A stretch of 64,000 bases of DNA from Rhodoferax sp. TS-BS-61-7 (GCF_002943465.1 NZ_PTQY01000003.1:124001-188000), one strand, 5' to 3'; positions 10,743 to 19,748 are shown, numbered from the stretch's first letter. Notes: generated by a model from the letters alone, not told the origin. Program-made: numbers and translations.

Positions 10743-11258
10743 TTAGGCAGTTTGTGCAGTCTTGCGGCGGCGAGCAATCGTCCCCACCAAGCCCAGGCCA
10801 GCCAACAGCATGGCGAAGGTTTCTGGCTCGGGTACGGGGGCTGCGCTCAGAGCAATACCGTAGGTACCGCCGGAAGCGCCATTGGCGATGCCGGTGATGT
10901 CTACATGGTAGTTGCCTGCGGCAGGCAGGTTAAAGGTGTACGTTTGGGTGTTGCCAGCAAACGAACCGTACCAAACATTTCCGGCTGCATGGCTGTTATT
11001 CCAAACGTTGACCATCAAATTGGAAATATTGAGTACGCTGAAGTTGCCAAAAGACAAAACCAGATTACTGGCCGTGCCGCTGAGCGTGGAGGCACTAGCG
11101 ATTGAGAAATTGATGGTGTCTTCAAAGCTGCCAGCAGCATGAGTGAACACCTGCGTGGTGGAACCTATGGTTCCGACGCTACGGGTGTCGGCATGCGCAA
11201 TGCCCACCGAGAGAGCAGCGGCCACGAGGCTCGCCACCAAAGTTTTATTGATTTGCAT
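10743..11258 (-). CDS. PEP-CTERM sorting-domain protein, FxDxF-like
   Basis: A 171-residue exported protein and probable exosortase substrate. The signal peptide MQINKTLVASLVAAALSVG ends near AHA (residue ~23). The mature part carries AAGSFEDTINFSI, similar to the N-terminal signature of the FxDxF PEP-CTERM group, and a Ser/Asn/Gly-rich beta domain. The C-terminus has the full sorting signal: VPEPETF, a hydrophobic helix (AMLLAGLGLVGTIA) and a basic RRRK tail. An AGGGA ribosome site precedes the ATG. It should be processed by the XrtB encoded at 22.8 kb. Binding partner or enzymatic role is not visible. Confidence 0.92.
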   Translation of the reverse strand: MQINKTLVASLVAAALSVGIAHADTRSVGTIGSTTQVFTHAAGSFEDTINFSIASASTLSGTASNLVLSFGNFSVLNISNLMVNVWNNSHAAGNVWYGSFAGNTQTYTFNLPAAGNYHVDITGIANGASGGTYGIALSAAPVPEPETFAMLLAGLGLVGTIARRRKTAQTA

Positions 11259-11385
11259 AATTATCCCTGTTGTGTATTGGAGAAACCGCCCGTGGACCCC
11301 AGAGCCCAGCGAGGCAAACGGAGTCTCGATGGAACAGTGGCTCAGGTCTATAGCCTGATCGGACTAGCACGCCAAATAGAGCAGG

Positions 11386-12831
11386 TTAACGCCCGTACAC
11401 GTCTTCAAAACGCACAATATCGTCTTCGCCCAGGTAACTGCCCGACTGCACCTCGATCATCTCCAGCGCCAACTTGCCGGGGTTTTCCAGCCGGTGTGTG
11501 GTACCTAGAGGGATGTAGGTCGACTCGTTCTCTGACAGCAGCAGGGTCTTGTCCCCCACCGTAACTTTGGCGGTACCGCTCACCACAATCCAGTGCTCCG
11601 CACGGTGGTGGTGCATCTGCAGCGACAGCGCCGCCCCAGGTTTGACCACAATCCGTTTGACCTGAAACCGCTCGCCACTGTCCACACTGTCGTACCAGCC
11701 CCAGGGGCGAAACACCTTGCGGTGGGTCTGTCCCTCGCTGCGCCCAGCCTGCTTCAGGCGATCCACAATCTTCTTCACATCCTGGGTCTTGTTCTTGTGC
11801 GCCACCAAAATCGCGTCGGCGGTCTCCACCACAATCAGATCGTCCACCCCCACGCATGCAATCAGGCGCCCCTCAGACAGCGCCAAGGTATTGCGGCTGT
11901 CCTGCATCAGCACATCGCCCTGTGCCACATTGCCCTCTGCATCCTTGGGCAGCACATTCCACAAGGCCTCCCAAGCGCCCACGTCTGACCAGCCTGCCGA
12001 CAGTGGAATCACCACCCCCACCGGCAACGCTGCAGCCTGGGCATGGCCCACCGCAATGCGCTCCATCACCGCATAGTCAATCGAGTCGCTGGGACACTGG
12101 CTGAACGCCTCTTTGCCCACACGCACAAACTCACCATCCTCGCGCCCCTGCGCCCAGGCCATCTGGCACGCCGCCGCAATATCGGGACGGCACACCTCCA
12201 GCGCCGCCAGCCACACCGAGGCGCGCATCATGAACAAACCACTGTTCCAGGAATACGTGCCCTCGTCCAAATAGGCTTGGGCCGTAGCCAGATCGGGCTT
12301 CTCCACAAACCGGGCAATGCGCTTGGCACCATCTGCACCAAACGCATCGCCAGACTGGATGTAGCCATAACCCGTCTCGGGTGCATCGGGCGTAATGCCA
12401 AAGGTCACCACCGCCCCCGCTGCGGCCAGCGTGGCGCCTTGTCGCACCACCGCCTGAAAGGCCTGGGTGTTCACAATCACATGGTCGGCCGGCATCACCA
12501 ACAACACCGGATCTGCTCCGTTTTTGATAGCTGCTTGCGCAGCAAGGGTAAGGGCTGGAGCCGTATTTCGCCCCAAAGGCTCCAACACCACCGTGCCCGG
12601 CTTGCCCATCACCCGCAACTGCTCTGCAATCACAAAACGGTATTCCTCGTTGCACACCACCAGCGGCGCGGCCACCTCTAAGCCGGCAATGCCCTCCACG
12701 CGGCGCACCGTGGCCTGCAGCAACGAATCTTCACCAATCAGCGGCAAAAGTTGCTTGGGATATTTTTCACGCGACAAGGGCCACAAACGCGTGCCAGAGC
12801 CGCCCGACAACACCACTGGTTGAATCAACAT
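11386..12831 (-). CDS. manC: Mannose-1-phosphate guanylyltransferase / mannose-6-phosphate isomerase
   Basis: This 481-residue bifunctional type II enzyme makes GDP-mannose. The N-terminal nucleotidyltransferase begins VVLSGGSGTRLWPLSREKYPKQ and contains LVMPADHVI and FVEKPDLATAQAYL. The C-terminal cupin domain, from about residue 360 (FRPWGWYDSVDSGERFQVK), carries QMHHHRAEHWIVVSGTA and supplies the isomerase activity. It is the last gene of the leftward galE-nucleotidyltransferase-manC operon. A dispersed repeat copy (12513-12568) lies in frame within it, encoding part of LAAQAAIKNGADP. Confidence 0.96.
   Translation of the reverse strand: MLIQPVVLSGGSGTRLWPLSREKYPKQLLPLIGEDSLLQATVRRVEGIAGLEVAAPLVVCNEEYRFVIAEQLRVMGKPGTVVLEPLGRNTAPALTLAAQAAIKNGADPVLLVMPADHVIVNTQAFQAVVRQGATLAAAGAVVTFGITPDAPETGYGYIQSGDAFGADGAKRIARFVEKPDLATAQAYLDEGTYSWNSGLFMMRASVWLAALEVCRPDIAAACQMAWAQGREDGEFVRVGKEAFSQCPSDSIDYAVMERIAVGHAQAAALPVGVVIPLSAGWSDVGAWEALWNVLPKDAEGNVAQGDVLMQDSRNTLALSEGRLIACVGVDDLIVVETADAILVAHKNKTQDVKKIVDRLKQAGRSEGQTHRKVFRPWGWYDSVDSGERFQVKRIVVKPGAALSLQMHHHRAEHWIVVSGTAKVTVGDKTLLLSENESTYIPLGTTHRLENPGKLALEMIEVQSGSYLGEDDIVRFEDVYGR
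12513..12568 (+). repeat. Dispersed ~55-bp repeat, copy inside manC
   Basis: On the + strand this reads TTTTTGATAGCTGCTTGCG, then CAGCAAGG, then GTAAGGGCTGGAGCCG, closely matching the intergenic copies at 37308 and 63259. It lies antisense to manC and is translated without breaking the conserved nucleotidyltransferase fold just before the PADHV motif. Confidence 0.75.
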
Positions 12832-12860
12832 AGGTAATCCTGAAATTTAAAAACTATTGG

Positions 12861-13964
12861 TCAGGCGCGGGCATCGCCCCAGCGCAGGCGGGCCGTATCG
12901 TCGCCACGGTACAGCGTCTCGCCGTGCCGATTGACGCAATAGTGGCGCGACACAATCATCTCGAAGAAGTGCATGTCAGCAGGAATACGCGTGTACTCAA
13001 ACAACACCCCGCGCGTAATACGCGCACCGGTTCGGATCACACTGCCATGGCCAATCCAGGCAGGCCCAATGATGGTGGAGCCCGGCTCAATCTTCACACT
13101 GGAGCCGATGTAGACAGGCCCCTCAATCTTGACTTGGTCCCAAGGAACCTGCGTATTGAGCCCCACCCACACTCCCGGCTTCACCTCCTTGCCCGGCATG
13201 CGCATGTAGTCAATCTCGCCCTTCAGCACGCGTTGCAACACCGACCAGTAGTCACTCACACGCCCAATGTCCAGCCAGTTGAACGGCCGGTTTTGCACAA
13301 AAAACGGCAACTTGTCCTGTGCCAACTGCGGAAACAACTGCGAGCCGATGTCGTACACCTGCCCTGCCGGCACCTTGTCCAGCACCGCTGGTTCAAAGAT
13401 GTAGATGCCCGTACTGGCCAAGGTCGACAAGGCATCTTCCGGTTTTGGCTTTTCCTGGAACGACTGAATGCGCCCATCCGCATCCGCCACCACCATGCCG
13501 TAAGACTGCACCTCCTCGCGCGGCACCTCCAGCGCTACCACGCTGGCCATGGCCCCTTTGGCCTTGTGCTCCGCCAAGGCGGCGGTAATGTCCAAATCAA
13601 TCAGTGCATCACCACACAGCACCAAGGTGGTCTCGTCAAAAAACCCACTGAAATCCTGAATGTGGCGCATACCGCCCGCAGACCCCAGCGGCCGTGGCAA
13701 GATGTCTCCATGCTCGCGCACACCTTCGTAGGAGTACCCAATCTCTACGCCCCAGCGGCTGCCATCGCCAAAATACTGCTCAATGCGCTGGTGGTGGTAA
13801 GCCACGTTCACCATGATCTCTTTGATGCCATGCCGCGCCAAATGCTCGATCAAATACTCCATCACCGGCTTACCCAAAATAGGCACCATCGGCTTGGGCA
13901 AATCCTTGGTTAAAGGTCGCACACGGGTACCCTGCCCCGCCGCCAAAATCATTCCTTTTGCCAT
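12861..13964 (-). CDS. NDP-sugar pyrophosphorylase (mannose-1-P guanylyltransferase-like) with left-handed beta-helix
   Basis: A 367-residue sugar-1-phosphate nucleotidyltransferase. The N-terminal signature MILAAGQGTRVRPLTKDLPKP is followed by the metal-site region LVLCGDALIDLDI and FQEKPKPEDALS. The C-terminal hexapeptide segment (PVYIGSSVKIEPGSTIIGPAWIG) forms a beta-helix, as in GDP-mannose or glucose-1-phosphate pyrophosphorylases. The exact nucleotide and sugar cannot be fixed from sequence; with galE upstream and manC downstream, GDP-Man or UDP-Glc synthesis is plausible. The galE stop TAA abuts its ATG. Confidence 0.85.
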   Translation of the reverse strand: MAKGMILAAGQGTRVRPLTKDLPKPMVPILGKPVMEYLIEHLARHGIKEIMVNVAYHHQRIEQYFGDGSRWGVEIGYSYEGVREHGDILPRPLGSAGGMRHIQDFSGFFDETTLVLCGDALIDLDITAALAEHKAKGAMASVVALEVPREEVQSYGMVVADADGRIQSFQEKPKPEDALSTLASTGIYIFEPAVLDKVPAGQVYDIGSQLFPQLAQDKLPFFVQNRPFNWLDIGRVSDYWSVLQRVLKGEIDYMRMPGKEVKPGVWVGLNTQVPWDQVKIEGPVYIGSSVKIEPGSTIIGPAWIGHGSVIRTGARITRGVLFEYTRIPADMHFFEMIVSRHYCVNRHGETLYRGDDTARLRWGDARA

Positions 13965-14981
13965 TTATTTCTCTCCCTTGTAACCATTCGGATTCATGTT
14001 CTGCCAGCGCCAAGTGTCCTCACACATAACGTCCAGCCCGCGCTCAACACGCCAGCCAAACAGCGCTTGCGCCAAAGAGGCATCTGCCCAATAGGCATCC
14101 AGATCTCCGGCTCGGCGGGGCCCCACTTTGAAGGGAACCGGGCGCCCGCTGGCTGCCTCAAAAGAGCGCACCATATCTAGCACACTGTGCCCCACACCCG
14201 CCCCCAGATTGACAGAAACGCATCCGGTATTCGCGCCCAGGTAATCCAGCGCCTTCACATGCCCCAGAGCCAAATCCACCACGTGTATGTAGTCGCGCAC
14301 ACCTGTGCCATCCGGCGTGGGGTAATCGTTGCCCCACACGTTCAAAAACTCCCGGCGCCCGACGGCCACCTGCGCCACATACGGCATCAGATTATTGGGC
14401 GTGCCTTGCGGGTCCTCACCAATCAAACCACTGCTATGCGCCCCCACCGGATTGAAATAACGCAGGATGCCAATTCGCCAGTCCGCATCACTGCGATGAA
14501 GGTCACGCAGCATGTTCTCGACAACCAGTTTGGTCATGCCGTAGGTATTGGTCGCGCTTAAACGGTGGTCCTCGCGATACGGCAGCACCTCTGGCACGCC
14601 ATACACCGTGGCCGATGAACTGAACACCAACGTCTTCACCCCGCAAGCCGCCATTGCCTCCAACAAACGCACCGTACCCAGCACATTGTTGTCGTAGTAC
14701 TTCAACGGCTCAGCTTCCGACTCGCCCACCGCCTTCAGCCCGGCAAAGTGCACCACAGCCTTCGCACCACTTGCGTGCAAGGCCGCCTGCAAAGCAGCTC
14801 CATCGCGGATGTCTCCACGCACCACAGCCATAGTGCGCCCCGCAATGCGCTGCACGCGCTCCGTGGCCTCCCACTGGCTATTGGAAAAGTTGTCGTAGAC
14901 GGTCACATCGTGCCCCGCCATCAACAACTCCACACAGGTATGCGAACCGATGTAGCCCGCACCTCCAGTCACAAAAATCAT
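13965..14981 (-). CDS. galE: UDP-glucose 4-epimerase
   Basis: A 338-residue short-chain dehydrogenase of the GalE type, interconverting UDP-Glc and UDP-Gal. The NAD-binding TGGAGYIGSH, the SSSATVYG strand and the YGMTK catalytic pair (Tyr-x3-Lys) are intact, as is RYFNPVGAH. It is the first gene of the leftward sugar-nucleotide operon. A 16-bp perfect palindrome (15027-15042) lies 46 bp upstream of its ATG, in the region shared with the divergent epsA. Confidence 0.96.
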   Translation of the reverse strand: MIFVTGGAGYIGSHTCVELLMAGHDVTVYDNFSNSQWEATERVQRIAGRTMAVVRGDIRDGAALQAALHASGAKAVVHFAGLKAVGESEAEPLKYYDNNVLGTVRLLEAMAACGVKTLVFSSSATVYGVPEVLPYREDHRLSATNTYGMTKLVVENMLRDLHRSDADWRIGILRYFNPVGAHSSGLIGEDPQGTPNNLMPYVAQVAVGRREFLNVWGNDYPTPDGTGVRDYIHVVDLALGHVKALDYLGANTGCVSVNLGAGVGHSVLDMVRSFEAASGRPVPFKVGPRRAGDLDAYWADASLAQALFGWRVERGLDVMCEDTWRWQNMNPNGYKGEK

Positions 14982-15026
14982 TCACAACTCCCATTTTTTA
15001 TCTACGTGAGTGTATGCGTCAGCCCC

Positions 15027-15042
15027 TAGTCCATATGGACTA
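15027..15042. promoter_or_regulatory. 16-bp palindrome, candidate operator of galE
   Basis: TAGTCCATATGGACTA is perfectly self-complementary. A 12/16 match (TAGTCCATTTGGATCC) lies at 15279-15294, so each divergent gene has one copy about 45-60 bp upstream. EpsA, the LuxR-type regulator encoded next door, is the obvious candidate ligand, by inference. Confidence 0.6.
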
Positions 15043-15201
15043 AACAGCGCGTAACCAGATGCAAACACCATACAAAAAGAGTGCCAACCGGCGTCACATG
15101 CACGTCATACAAGCGGCTCAAAAATCCGGTCTCTCAGCAACTCCTACCTGAATTGATCGCCTACCACAGTGCGCCTTTGCACAAATGGCTGAACGAAGCT
15201 C

Positions 15202-15227
15202 ATAAATGTGAACTAGTTCACATTTAT
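15202..15227. promoter_or_regulatory. 26-bp perfect palindrome
   Basis: ATAAATGTGAACT followed by its exact reverse complement AGTTCACATTTAT, without a spacer. The TGTGAACTAGTTCACA core is typical of a dimeric regulator site. It sits 128 bp upstream of epsA and 221 bp upstream of galE. Confidence 0.7.
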
Positions 15228-15278
15228 TTGTTGAGATCTCACCATTTGAAGCAAATTCACCCGTTTGGGGGATAGGCA

Positions 15279-15294
15279 TAGTCCATTTGGATCC
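15279..15294. promoter_or_regulatory. Degenerate copy of the galE-side palindrome, near epsA
   Basis: TAGTCCATTTGGATCC agrees with the 15027-15042 palindrome at 12 of 16 positions, keeping the TAGTCCAT half and TGGA. It lies 61 bp upstream of the epsA ATG. Confidence 0.5.
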
Positions 15295-15354
15295 GTAACA
15301 TCCGCCACTTCTTACGTAATTAGCGTTAACCCTAAGCTCCGGCCACTCCACCCC

Positions 15355-16152
15355 ATGTCATTTTTCCCCTCGCTCTCCTCCGAGGACCTGCACCACTACC
15401 ACCGGGTCGTCACCCATTCGGTGGAAGTGCGCAGTCACTTTGACGTGCTGATCTGGCTTCAGGGTGACATGCAGCGCTACCTGCCGCACGACATTTTGGT
15501 GGCCGCGTGGGGAGATTTTTCTACCGGCGCCGTGCAACACGACATCATCTCGGCCCTGGCCGGCGTGCGCTCCCACGCCTCCCACGCAGGCGCTATCACC
15601 CCCTTGCTGGTTCAGCTGTTTAACCGCTGGACCGAATTCAGCAACAAACCTTTCAGCCTCAACACCGGCGAAAGCGGCTTTCTGCTCGAAGACTCTGGCC
15701 TGAAAAGTGCTTTGGGGGGGGCATTGCAAAAAATGCGCTCCGCTGCGGTGCACGGCATCCGCGACGAGCGTGGCAGCCACGACTGCCTCTACGTCGCCTT
15801 TAGCGCCAAAGAGCAGTTCACAGAAATGGAGCGCGGAGCCATGGCCATGGTGCTTCCCTACATCGACACTGCATTGCGCCAAGTGGAGCACCTGCCCCAC
15901 CAGGCCCAGGTGCAAACCGCCCCCACCACCTTCAATGACGCCCTGCTCAAAGGCGACCACGACCTGTCTGACCGCGAAGCAGAAATCCTCAAATGGGTCG
16001 CCCTGGGCAAAACCAACCCCGAGATCGGTTGCATCCTGGAAATCAGCGCGTTCACTGTCAAAAACCACATGCAACGCGTCTTCAAAAAACTCGATGTCTC
16101 CAACCGTGCCCAGGCCGTAGGCAAATTTCGAGCGTGGATGAACCATGTCTAA
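15355..16152 (+). CDS. epsA: XrtB/PEP-CTERM-associated LuxR-type regulator EpsA
   Basis: A 265-residue regulator that heads the exopolysaccharide operon. ATG at 15355 (MSFFPSLSSEDLHHY) fits the family start; the frame is open 30 codons further upstream without family character. The N-terminal ~190 residues form a domain seen in EpsA proteins but not a standard autoinducer or receiver domain. The C-terminal LuxR helix-turn-helix (residues ~200-260) has LSDREAEILKWVALGKTN, EISAFTVKNHMQRVFKKL and NRAQAV. Its stop overlaps epsB by 8 bp. It probably regulates the eps operon and perhaps galE, from the paired palindromes. Confidence 0.88.
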   Translation: MSFFPSLSSEDLHHYHRVVTHSVEVRSHFDVLIWLQGDMQRYLPHDILVAAWGDFSTGAVQHDIISALAGVRSHASHAGAITPLLVQLFNRWTEFSNKPFSLNTGESGFLLEDSGLKSALGGALQKMRSAAVHGIRDERGSHDCLYVAFSAKEQFTEMERGAMAMVLPYIDTALRQVEHLPHQAQVQTAPTTFNDALLKGDHDLSDREAEILKWVALGKTNPEIGCILEISAFTVKNHMQRVFKKLDVSNRAQAVGKFRAWMNHV

Positions 16153-17566
16153 AGCCCACGTCACCCTCTCCGCCGCTGCCCTCAACCGGGGCGTTGAGCA
16201 CCCCACACTGGGCAAAGACAACCTGCTCAGCTTGTTCGAATCCGCTGTCTGCCCCGCCGCCTTGGTCTCGTCACTCTGGGCCTTGGCGTATTACTTCGAA
16301 GGCAGCATCTTGCCCGCCTATCTGCTGCTGGCCGTGCTCACCTTCGCACTCACCTTTCCGGGTGAATCGCGCTTGCAAACCAGCGTTGGTACCGTTCTGC
16401 TAGACATCGTCCTCAACTGGATCTGGATCGCAGGCCTCCTGGGCGTCACCGGTTATGCCACCGGCTACATCCGCGAGTTTTCGCAAGACGCACTCATCGC
16501 CTGGCTCTGGGCCGCACCGGCCACCGAAGTTGCGGCCAGCTTTGGCCTGCGGCTCGTGGCCCCCATGGTGCTCAAACTCCAGGGCCCCAAGCAGCGCGCC
16601 CTTATTGTGGGCATGAACGAACAAGGCCTCGCCCTGGCCACCAAACTCAAAGACTCCCCCTACTCCCGCATCGAACTTGCCGGCTTTATCGACAGCCGCA
16701 GCACCGACCGCCTGCACCCCGACAGCCCCTACATCCTCTTGGGCAAGATTGACCAACTGGCCTGCATTGCCCAGCAAAACCGCATACAGGTCATCTACCT
16801 CTCGCTGCCCATGGCCTCGCAACCACGCATCCTGGCCATATTGGACGAGCTCAAAGACACCACCGCCTCCATCTACTTTGTGCCCGACATGTTCGTCACC
16901 GACCTGATCCAGGGCCACCCCAGCGCCGTATGCGGCATGCCCGTCATCTCGGTGTGCGAAACCCCATTCCGCGGATTCAGCGGTGCCATCAAACGCATCA
17001 GCGACGTCGTCTTTTCCCTGCTCATCCTGCTGATGATCACCCCCGTGCTGCTGGCGATTGCCATCGCCGTCAAGATGAGCTCACCCGGCCCCATCATCTT
17101 CAAACAGCGCCGCTACGGCCTCGATGGTGAAGAAATCTTGGTCTACAAATTCAGGTCCATGACCGTTACCGAAGACGGCGGCGCCATCCAGCAAGCCCAA
17201 AAGAACGACTCCCGCATCACCCCACTAGGCGCGTTCTTGCGCAAAACCTCGCTCGACGAGCTCCCCCAGTTCATCAACGTGCTGCAAGGCCGCATGAGCA
17301 TCGTGGGCCCCCGCCCGCACGCCGTCGCCCACAACGAGCTATACCGCAAACTCATCAAGGGCTACATGGTCCGCCACAAGGTCAAACCCGGCATCACCGG
17401 CTGGGCCCAAGTCAACGGCTACCGCGGCGAAACCGAGACACTGGACAAAATGCAAGGCCGTATCGACTACGACCTGGACTACCTGCGCAACTGGTCCCTG
17501 CGACTGGACATCCACATCATCCTGAAAACCGTGCGCTTGGTCGTCAAAGACCAGCAGGCCTACTGA
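16145..17566 (+). CDS. epsB: Undecaprenyl-phosphate sugar phosphotransferase EpsB (initiating enzyme)
   Basis: A 473-residue polyprenyl-phosphate hexose-1-phosphate transferase that starts the repeat unit on the inner membrane. The N-terminal membrane segments (~30-120) are followed by a Rossmann-like domain (RALIVGMNEQGLALA). After a further membrane helix, the catalytic bacterial sugar transferase domain begins near residue 280. It contains SPGPIIFKQRRYG, VYKFRSM, KTSLDELPQ, MSIVGPRP and KPGITGWAQVNGYRGETE. The substrate is most likely UDP-glucose (WcaJ-like) but UDP-galactose is possible. It overlaps epsA and ends 2 bp before epsL. Confidence 0.93.
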   Translation: MSKAHVTLSAAALNRGVEHPTLGKDNLLSLFESAVCPAALVSSLWALAYYFEGSILPAYLLLAVLTFALTFPGESRLQTSVGTVLLDIVLNWIWIAGLLGVTGYATGYIREFSQDALIAWLWAAPATEVAASFGLRLVAPMVLKLQGPKQRALIVGMNEQGLALATKLKDSPYSRIELAGFIDSRSTDRLHPDSPYILLGKIDQLACIAQQNRIQVIYLSLPMASQPRILAILDELKDTTASIYFVPDMFVTDLIQGHPSAVCGMPVISVCETPFRGFSGAIKRISDVVFSLLILLMITPVLLAIAIAVKMSSPGPIIFKQRRYGLDGEEILVYKFRSMTVTEDGGAIQQAQKNDSRITPLGAFLRKTSLDELPQFINVLQGRMSIVGPRPHAVAHNELYRKLIKGYMVRHKVKPGITGWAQVNGYRGETETLDKMQGRIDYDLDYLRNWSLRLDIHIILKTVRLVVKDQQAY

Positions 17567-17568
17567 GC

Positions 17569-18765
17569 ATGCGCGCGCAGCCCACCCTCCACGTTGCCGT
17601 GGCGCTATGCGCTTGCGCCAGTGCGGCCGTCGCACAAGAAGCCCCGCTGGTACTCACCGCTGGCTACACCGTGCAGACCGACAGCAACCTGTTTCGCCTG
17701 CCCTCCAGCGCAAACACCCAAGCGCTCATTGGCAAAGACAGCGCCGCAGAACAAATTGGCGTCACCACCGTGGGCTTTGGGCTCAACACCTACCAAAGCC
17801 TGCAAAAGTTTGAGTTCGACCTGAACCTGGTGGACTACAAATACCAAAACTTCAACTACCTCAGCTTCACCGCCAGCAACTACAACGCGGCATGGCGCTG
17901 GGCCCTCACCCCTGCGCTAACCGGCAGCTTGACCTCCAGCCGCAAAGAAACCCTCAACAGCTTTAGCGACTTCAACAGCTACACCCAGCGCAACCAGCGC
18001 ATTGACACCAGCACCGGCCTCAACGCCGAATACCAGCTCGATGGCACCTGGCGCCTGCTGGGCGGCATCAGCACCACCCGCCAGGCCAACCAGCAAGCCG
18101 TGCTGGCCGGTAGCGACTACACCAGCAACACCGCCAACGCCGGGGTGAAATACGCTTTTGCCTCCGGCAGCAGCATCAGCTACGTGGCCCGCTTAGGTAG
18201 CGGCAGCTACCTCAACCGCACCGTACCCAACGCCGGCCAGTTTGACGACAACTTCAAACAACTCGACAACGACCTGCGCCTGCGCTGGGCCCTGGGCGGC
18301 AACAGCAGCGCCGAGCTCTACCTCACCCACATCAACCGCACCCACCCCACCTACGGCCAGCGCGACTACAACGGCTTCAACACCGGCGCCAGCTTGGACT
18401 GGGCCATCAGCGGCAAAACAGCCCTCAACGTCGGCTTTAGCCACGCGCTAGACGCCTACGCCACCGCCAACAGCAACTACAGCCAGACCGACAAAATCAG
18501 CATCGGCCCCGTCTGGCAGTTCAGCCCCAAAGCTGCACTGCGCCTGCGCTACGACTGGGCCCAGCGCGACTACCTGGGCTCGCCAGGCGCCACCGCCAGC
18601 ACCCGGCGCGACACCACCCGCGACACCTCGGTCTCCATCAACTGGCAACCCTACCAACAACTCGCACTCAGCGCAGCACTACAAGGTGCTTCGCGCGGTT
18701 CCAACCAAACGGGCCTGGACTACGACAGCACCCAACTGCTCTTTACCGCCCAAATTACCTACTAA
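17569..18765 (+). CDS. epsL: Exopolysaccharide operon outer-membrane protein EpsL
   Basis: A 398-residue beta-barrel-type protein with a signal peptide (LHVAVALCACASAAVAQE). The mature sequence alternates Tyr/Asn/Ser-rich strands (for example SFTASNYNAAWRWALTP and NGFNTGASLDWAISG) and ends on an aromatic strand (QLLFTAQITY), the usual C-terminus of outer-membrane barrels. It matches the EpsL proteins that accompany XrtB. It probably helps the polysaccharide cross the outer membrane; the exact role is unknown. It sits between epsB and epsD in one operon. Confidence 0.85.
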   Translation: MRAQPTLHVAVALCACASAAVAQEAPLVLTAGYTVQTDSNLFRLPSSANTQALIGKDSAAEQIGVTTVGFGLNTYQSLQKFEFDLNLVDYKYQNFNYLSFTASNYNAAWRWALTPALTGSLTSSRKETLNSFSDFNSYTQRNQRIDTSTGLNAEYQLDGTWRLLGGISTTRQANQQAVLAGSDYTSNTANAGVKYAFASGSSISYVARLGSGSYLNRTVPNAGQFDDNFKQLDNDLRLRWALGGNSSAELYLTHINRTHPTYGQRDYNGFNTGASLDWAISGKTALNVGFSHALDAYATANSNYSQTDKISIGPVWQFSPKAALRLRYDWAQRDYLGSPGATASTRRDTTRDTSVSINWQPYQQLALSAALQGASRGSNQTGLDYDSTQLLFTAQITY

Positions 18766-18779
18766 ACCGAGACACCACC

Positions 18780-19724
18780 ATGCGCATCACACCCCGCCAC
18801 ATCTCCACCACCGTACTGGCTGCCGCCATGGCCCTGGGCCTGGCCGCTTGCGGCAACAAAGACGACAAAAAAGTTGCCACCCAAGTTGCCGCCAAAGTGG
18901 GCTCCGAAGAAATCTCGGTGCACCAGATCAACCAAGTGCTCAGCCGCTCCGGCGCTGGCGCTGGCAACGCGCAAGCCATGGGCCGCGACGTGCTGGAAAA
19001 GCTCATTGACCAGCAACTCGCCGTAGACCAAGCCACCGAAAACAAGCTGCACCGCTCCCCCGAAGTCGTGGGCCAAATTGAAGCCGCCCGCCGCGACATC
19101 CTGGCGCGCGCCTACATCCAGCAAATCACCGCATCCACCCCCAAGCCCACTGCAGACGAAGCCAAAAAGTACTTTGCCGACAACCCCGCCCTGTTCAGCG
19201 AGCGCCGCATCTACAACGTGCAAGAAATTGTGGTGCCCAACGCTGCAGGCGTGGCCGATGCACTGCGCCCCCTGGCCACCGCGGGCCGCCCCATTGAAGA
19301 AGCGGCTGCTTTGCTCAAAGGCAAAAACATCCAGTTTGGCGGCGGCAGCGCCACCCGCGCTGCAGAGCAAATCCCGCTCGAAATTCTGCCCCGCATCCAC
19401 GCCCTGAAAGACGGCCAAAGCACGCTGATAGAGGCCCCCCAAACCATCACACTGCTGCGCGTGGTGTCCTCCCAGTCTGCCCCCGTGGCGCAAGAGGCTG
19501 CCCTGCCCCGCATCGAACAGTTTTTGCTCAACCAGCGCGCCGGTGAAGCCGTCAACGCCAACCTCAAGCAACTGCGCGCCTCTACCAAAGTGACCTACAT
19601 GGGCGAGTTTGCCAACGCGCCTGCCGCAGCTACAGCACCCGTGGCCGCCCCCGCTGCCGCGCCTGCACCCGACGCAGCCGCCGCCAAATCCACCATCGAA
19701 AAAGGCGTGGCCGGTTTGAAATAA
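18780..19724 (+). CDS. epsD: EpsD-family peptidyl-prolyl isomerase lipoprotein
   Basis: A 314-residue lipoprotein: the lipobox LAAC puts the lipidated Cys at residue 24. The mature protein resembles SurA/PrsA-type chaperones: an N-terminal helical part (KVGSEEISVHQINQVL), a TADEAKKYFADNPALF segment, then a parvulin-like domain (FSERRIYNVQEIVV through QSTLIEAPQTITLLRVV). The last ~35 residues are Ala/Pro-rich and low in complexity. It may fold EpsL, EpsE or PEP-CTERM proteins in the periplasm, by inference. It is in the operon with 14-24 bp spacings. Confidence 0.88.
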   Translation: MRITPRHISTTVLAAAMALGLAACGNKDDKKVATQVAAKVGSEEISVHQINQVLSRSGAGAGNAQAMGRDVLEKLIDQQLAVDQATENKLHRSPEVVGQIEAARRDILARAYIQQITASTPKPTADEAKKYFADNPALFSERRIYNVQEIVVPNAAGVADALRPLATAGRPIEEAAALLKGKNIQFGGGSATRAAEQIPLEILPRIHALKDGQSTLIEAPQTITLLRVVSSQSAPVAQEAALPRIEQFLLNQRAGEAVNANLKQLRASTKVTYMGEFANAPAAATAPVAAPAAAPAPDAAAAKSTIEKGVAGLK

Positions 19725-19748
19725 ACCCCAGCCCACCAGGTACCACCC

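Larger units (their letters stand above)
14982..15354. other. Divergent regulatory intergenic region galE/epsA
   Basis: A 373-bp stretch without a convincing gene. It holds a 16-bp palindrome near galE (15027-15042), a related site near epsA (15279-15294) and a 26-bp perfect palindrome in between (15202-15227). Short open frames across the 26-bp palindrome exist on both strands only because of its symmetry. No convincing -35/-10 pair was found for either gene. Confidence 0.7.

Noticed and set aside
15081..15351. Short frames in the galE/epsA gap (15081-15275 + and 15118-15351 -)
   Set aside because: Both run through the 26-bp palindrome, giving matching peptides on each strand; no ribosome site or family character.
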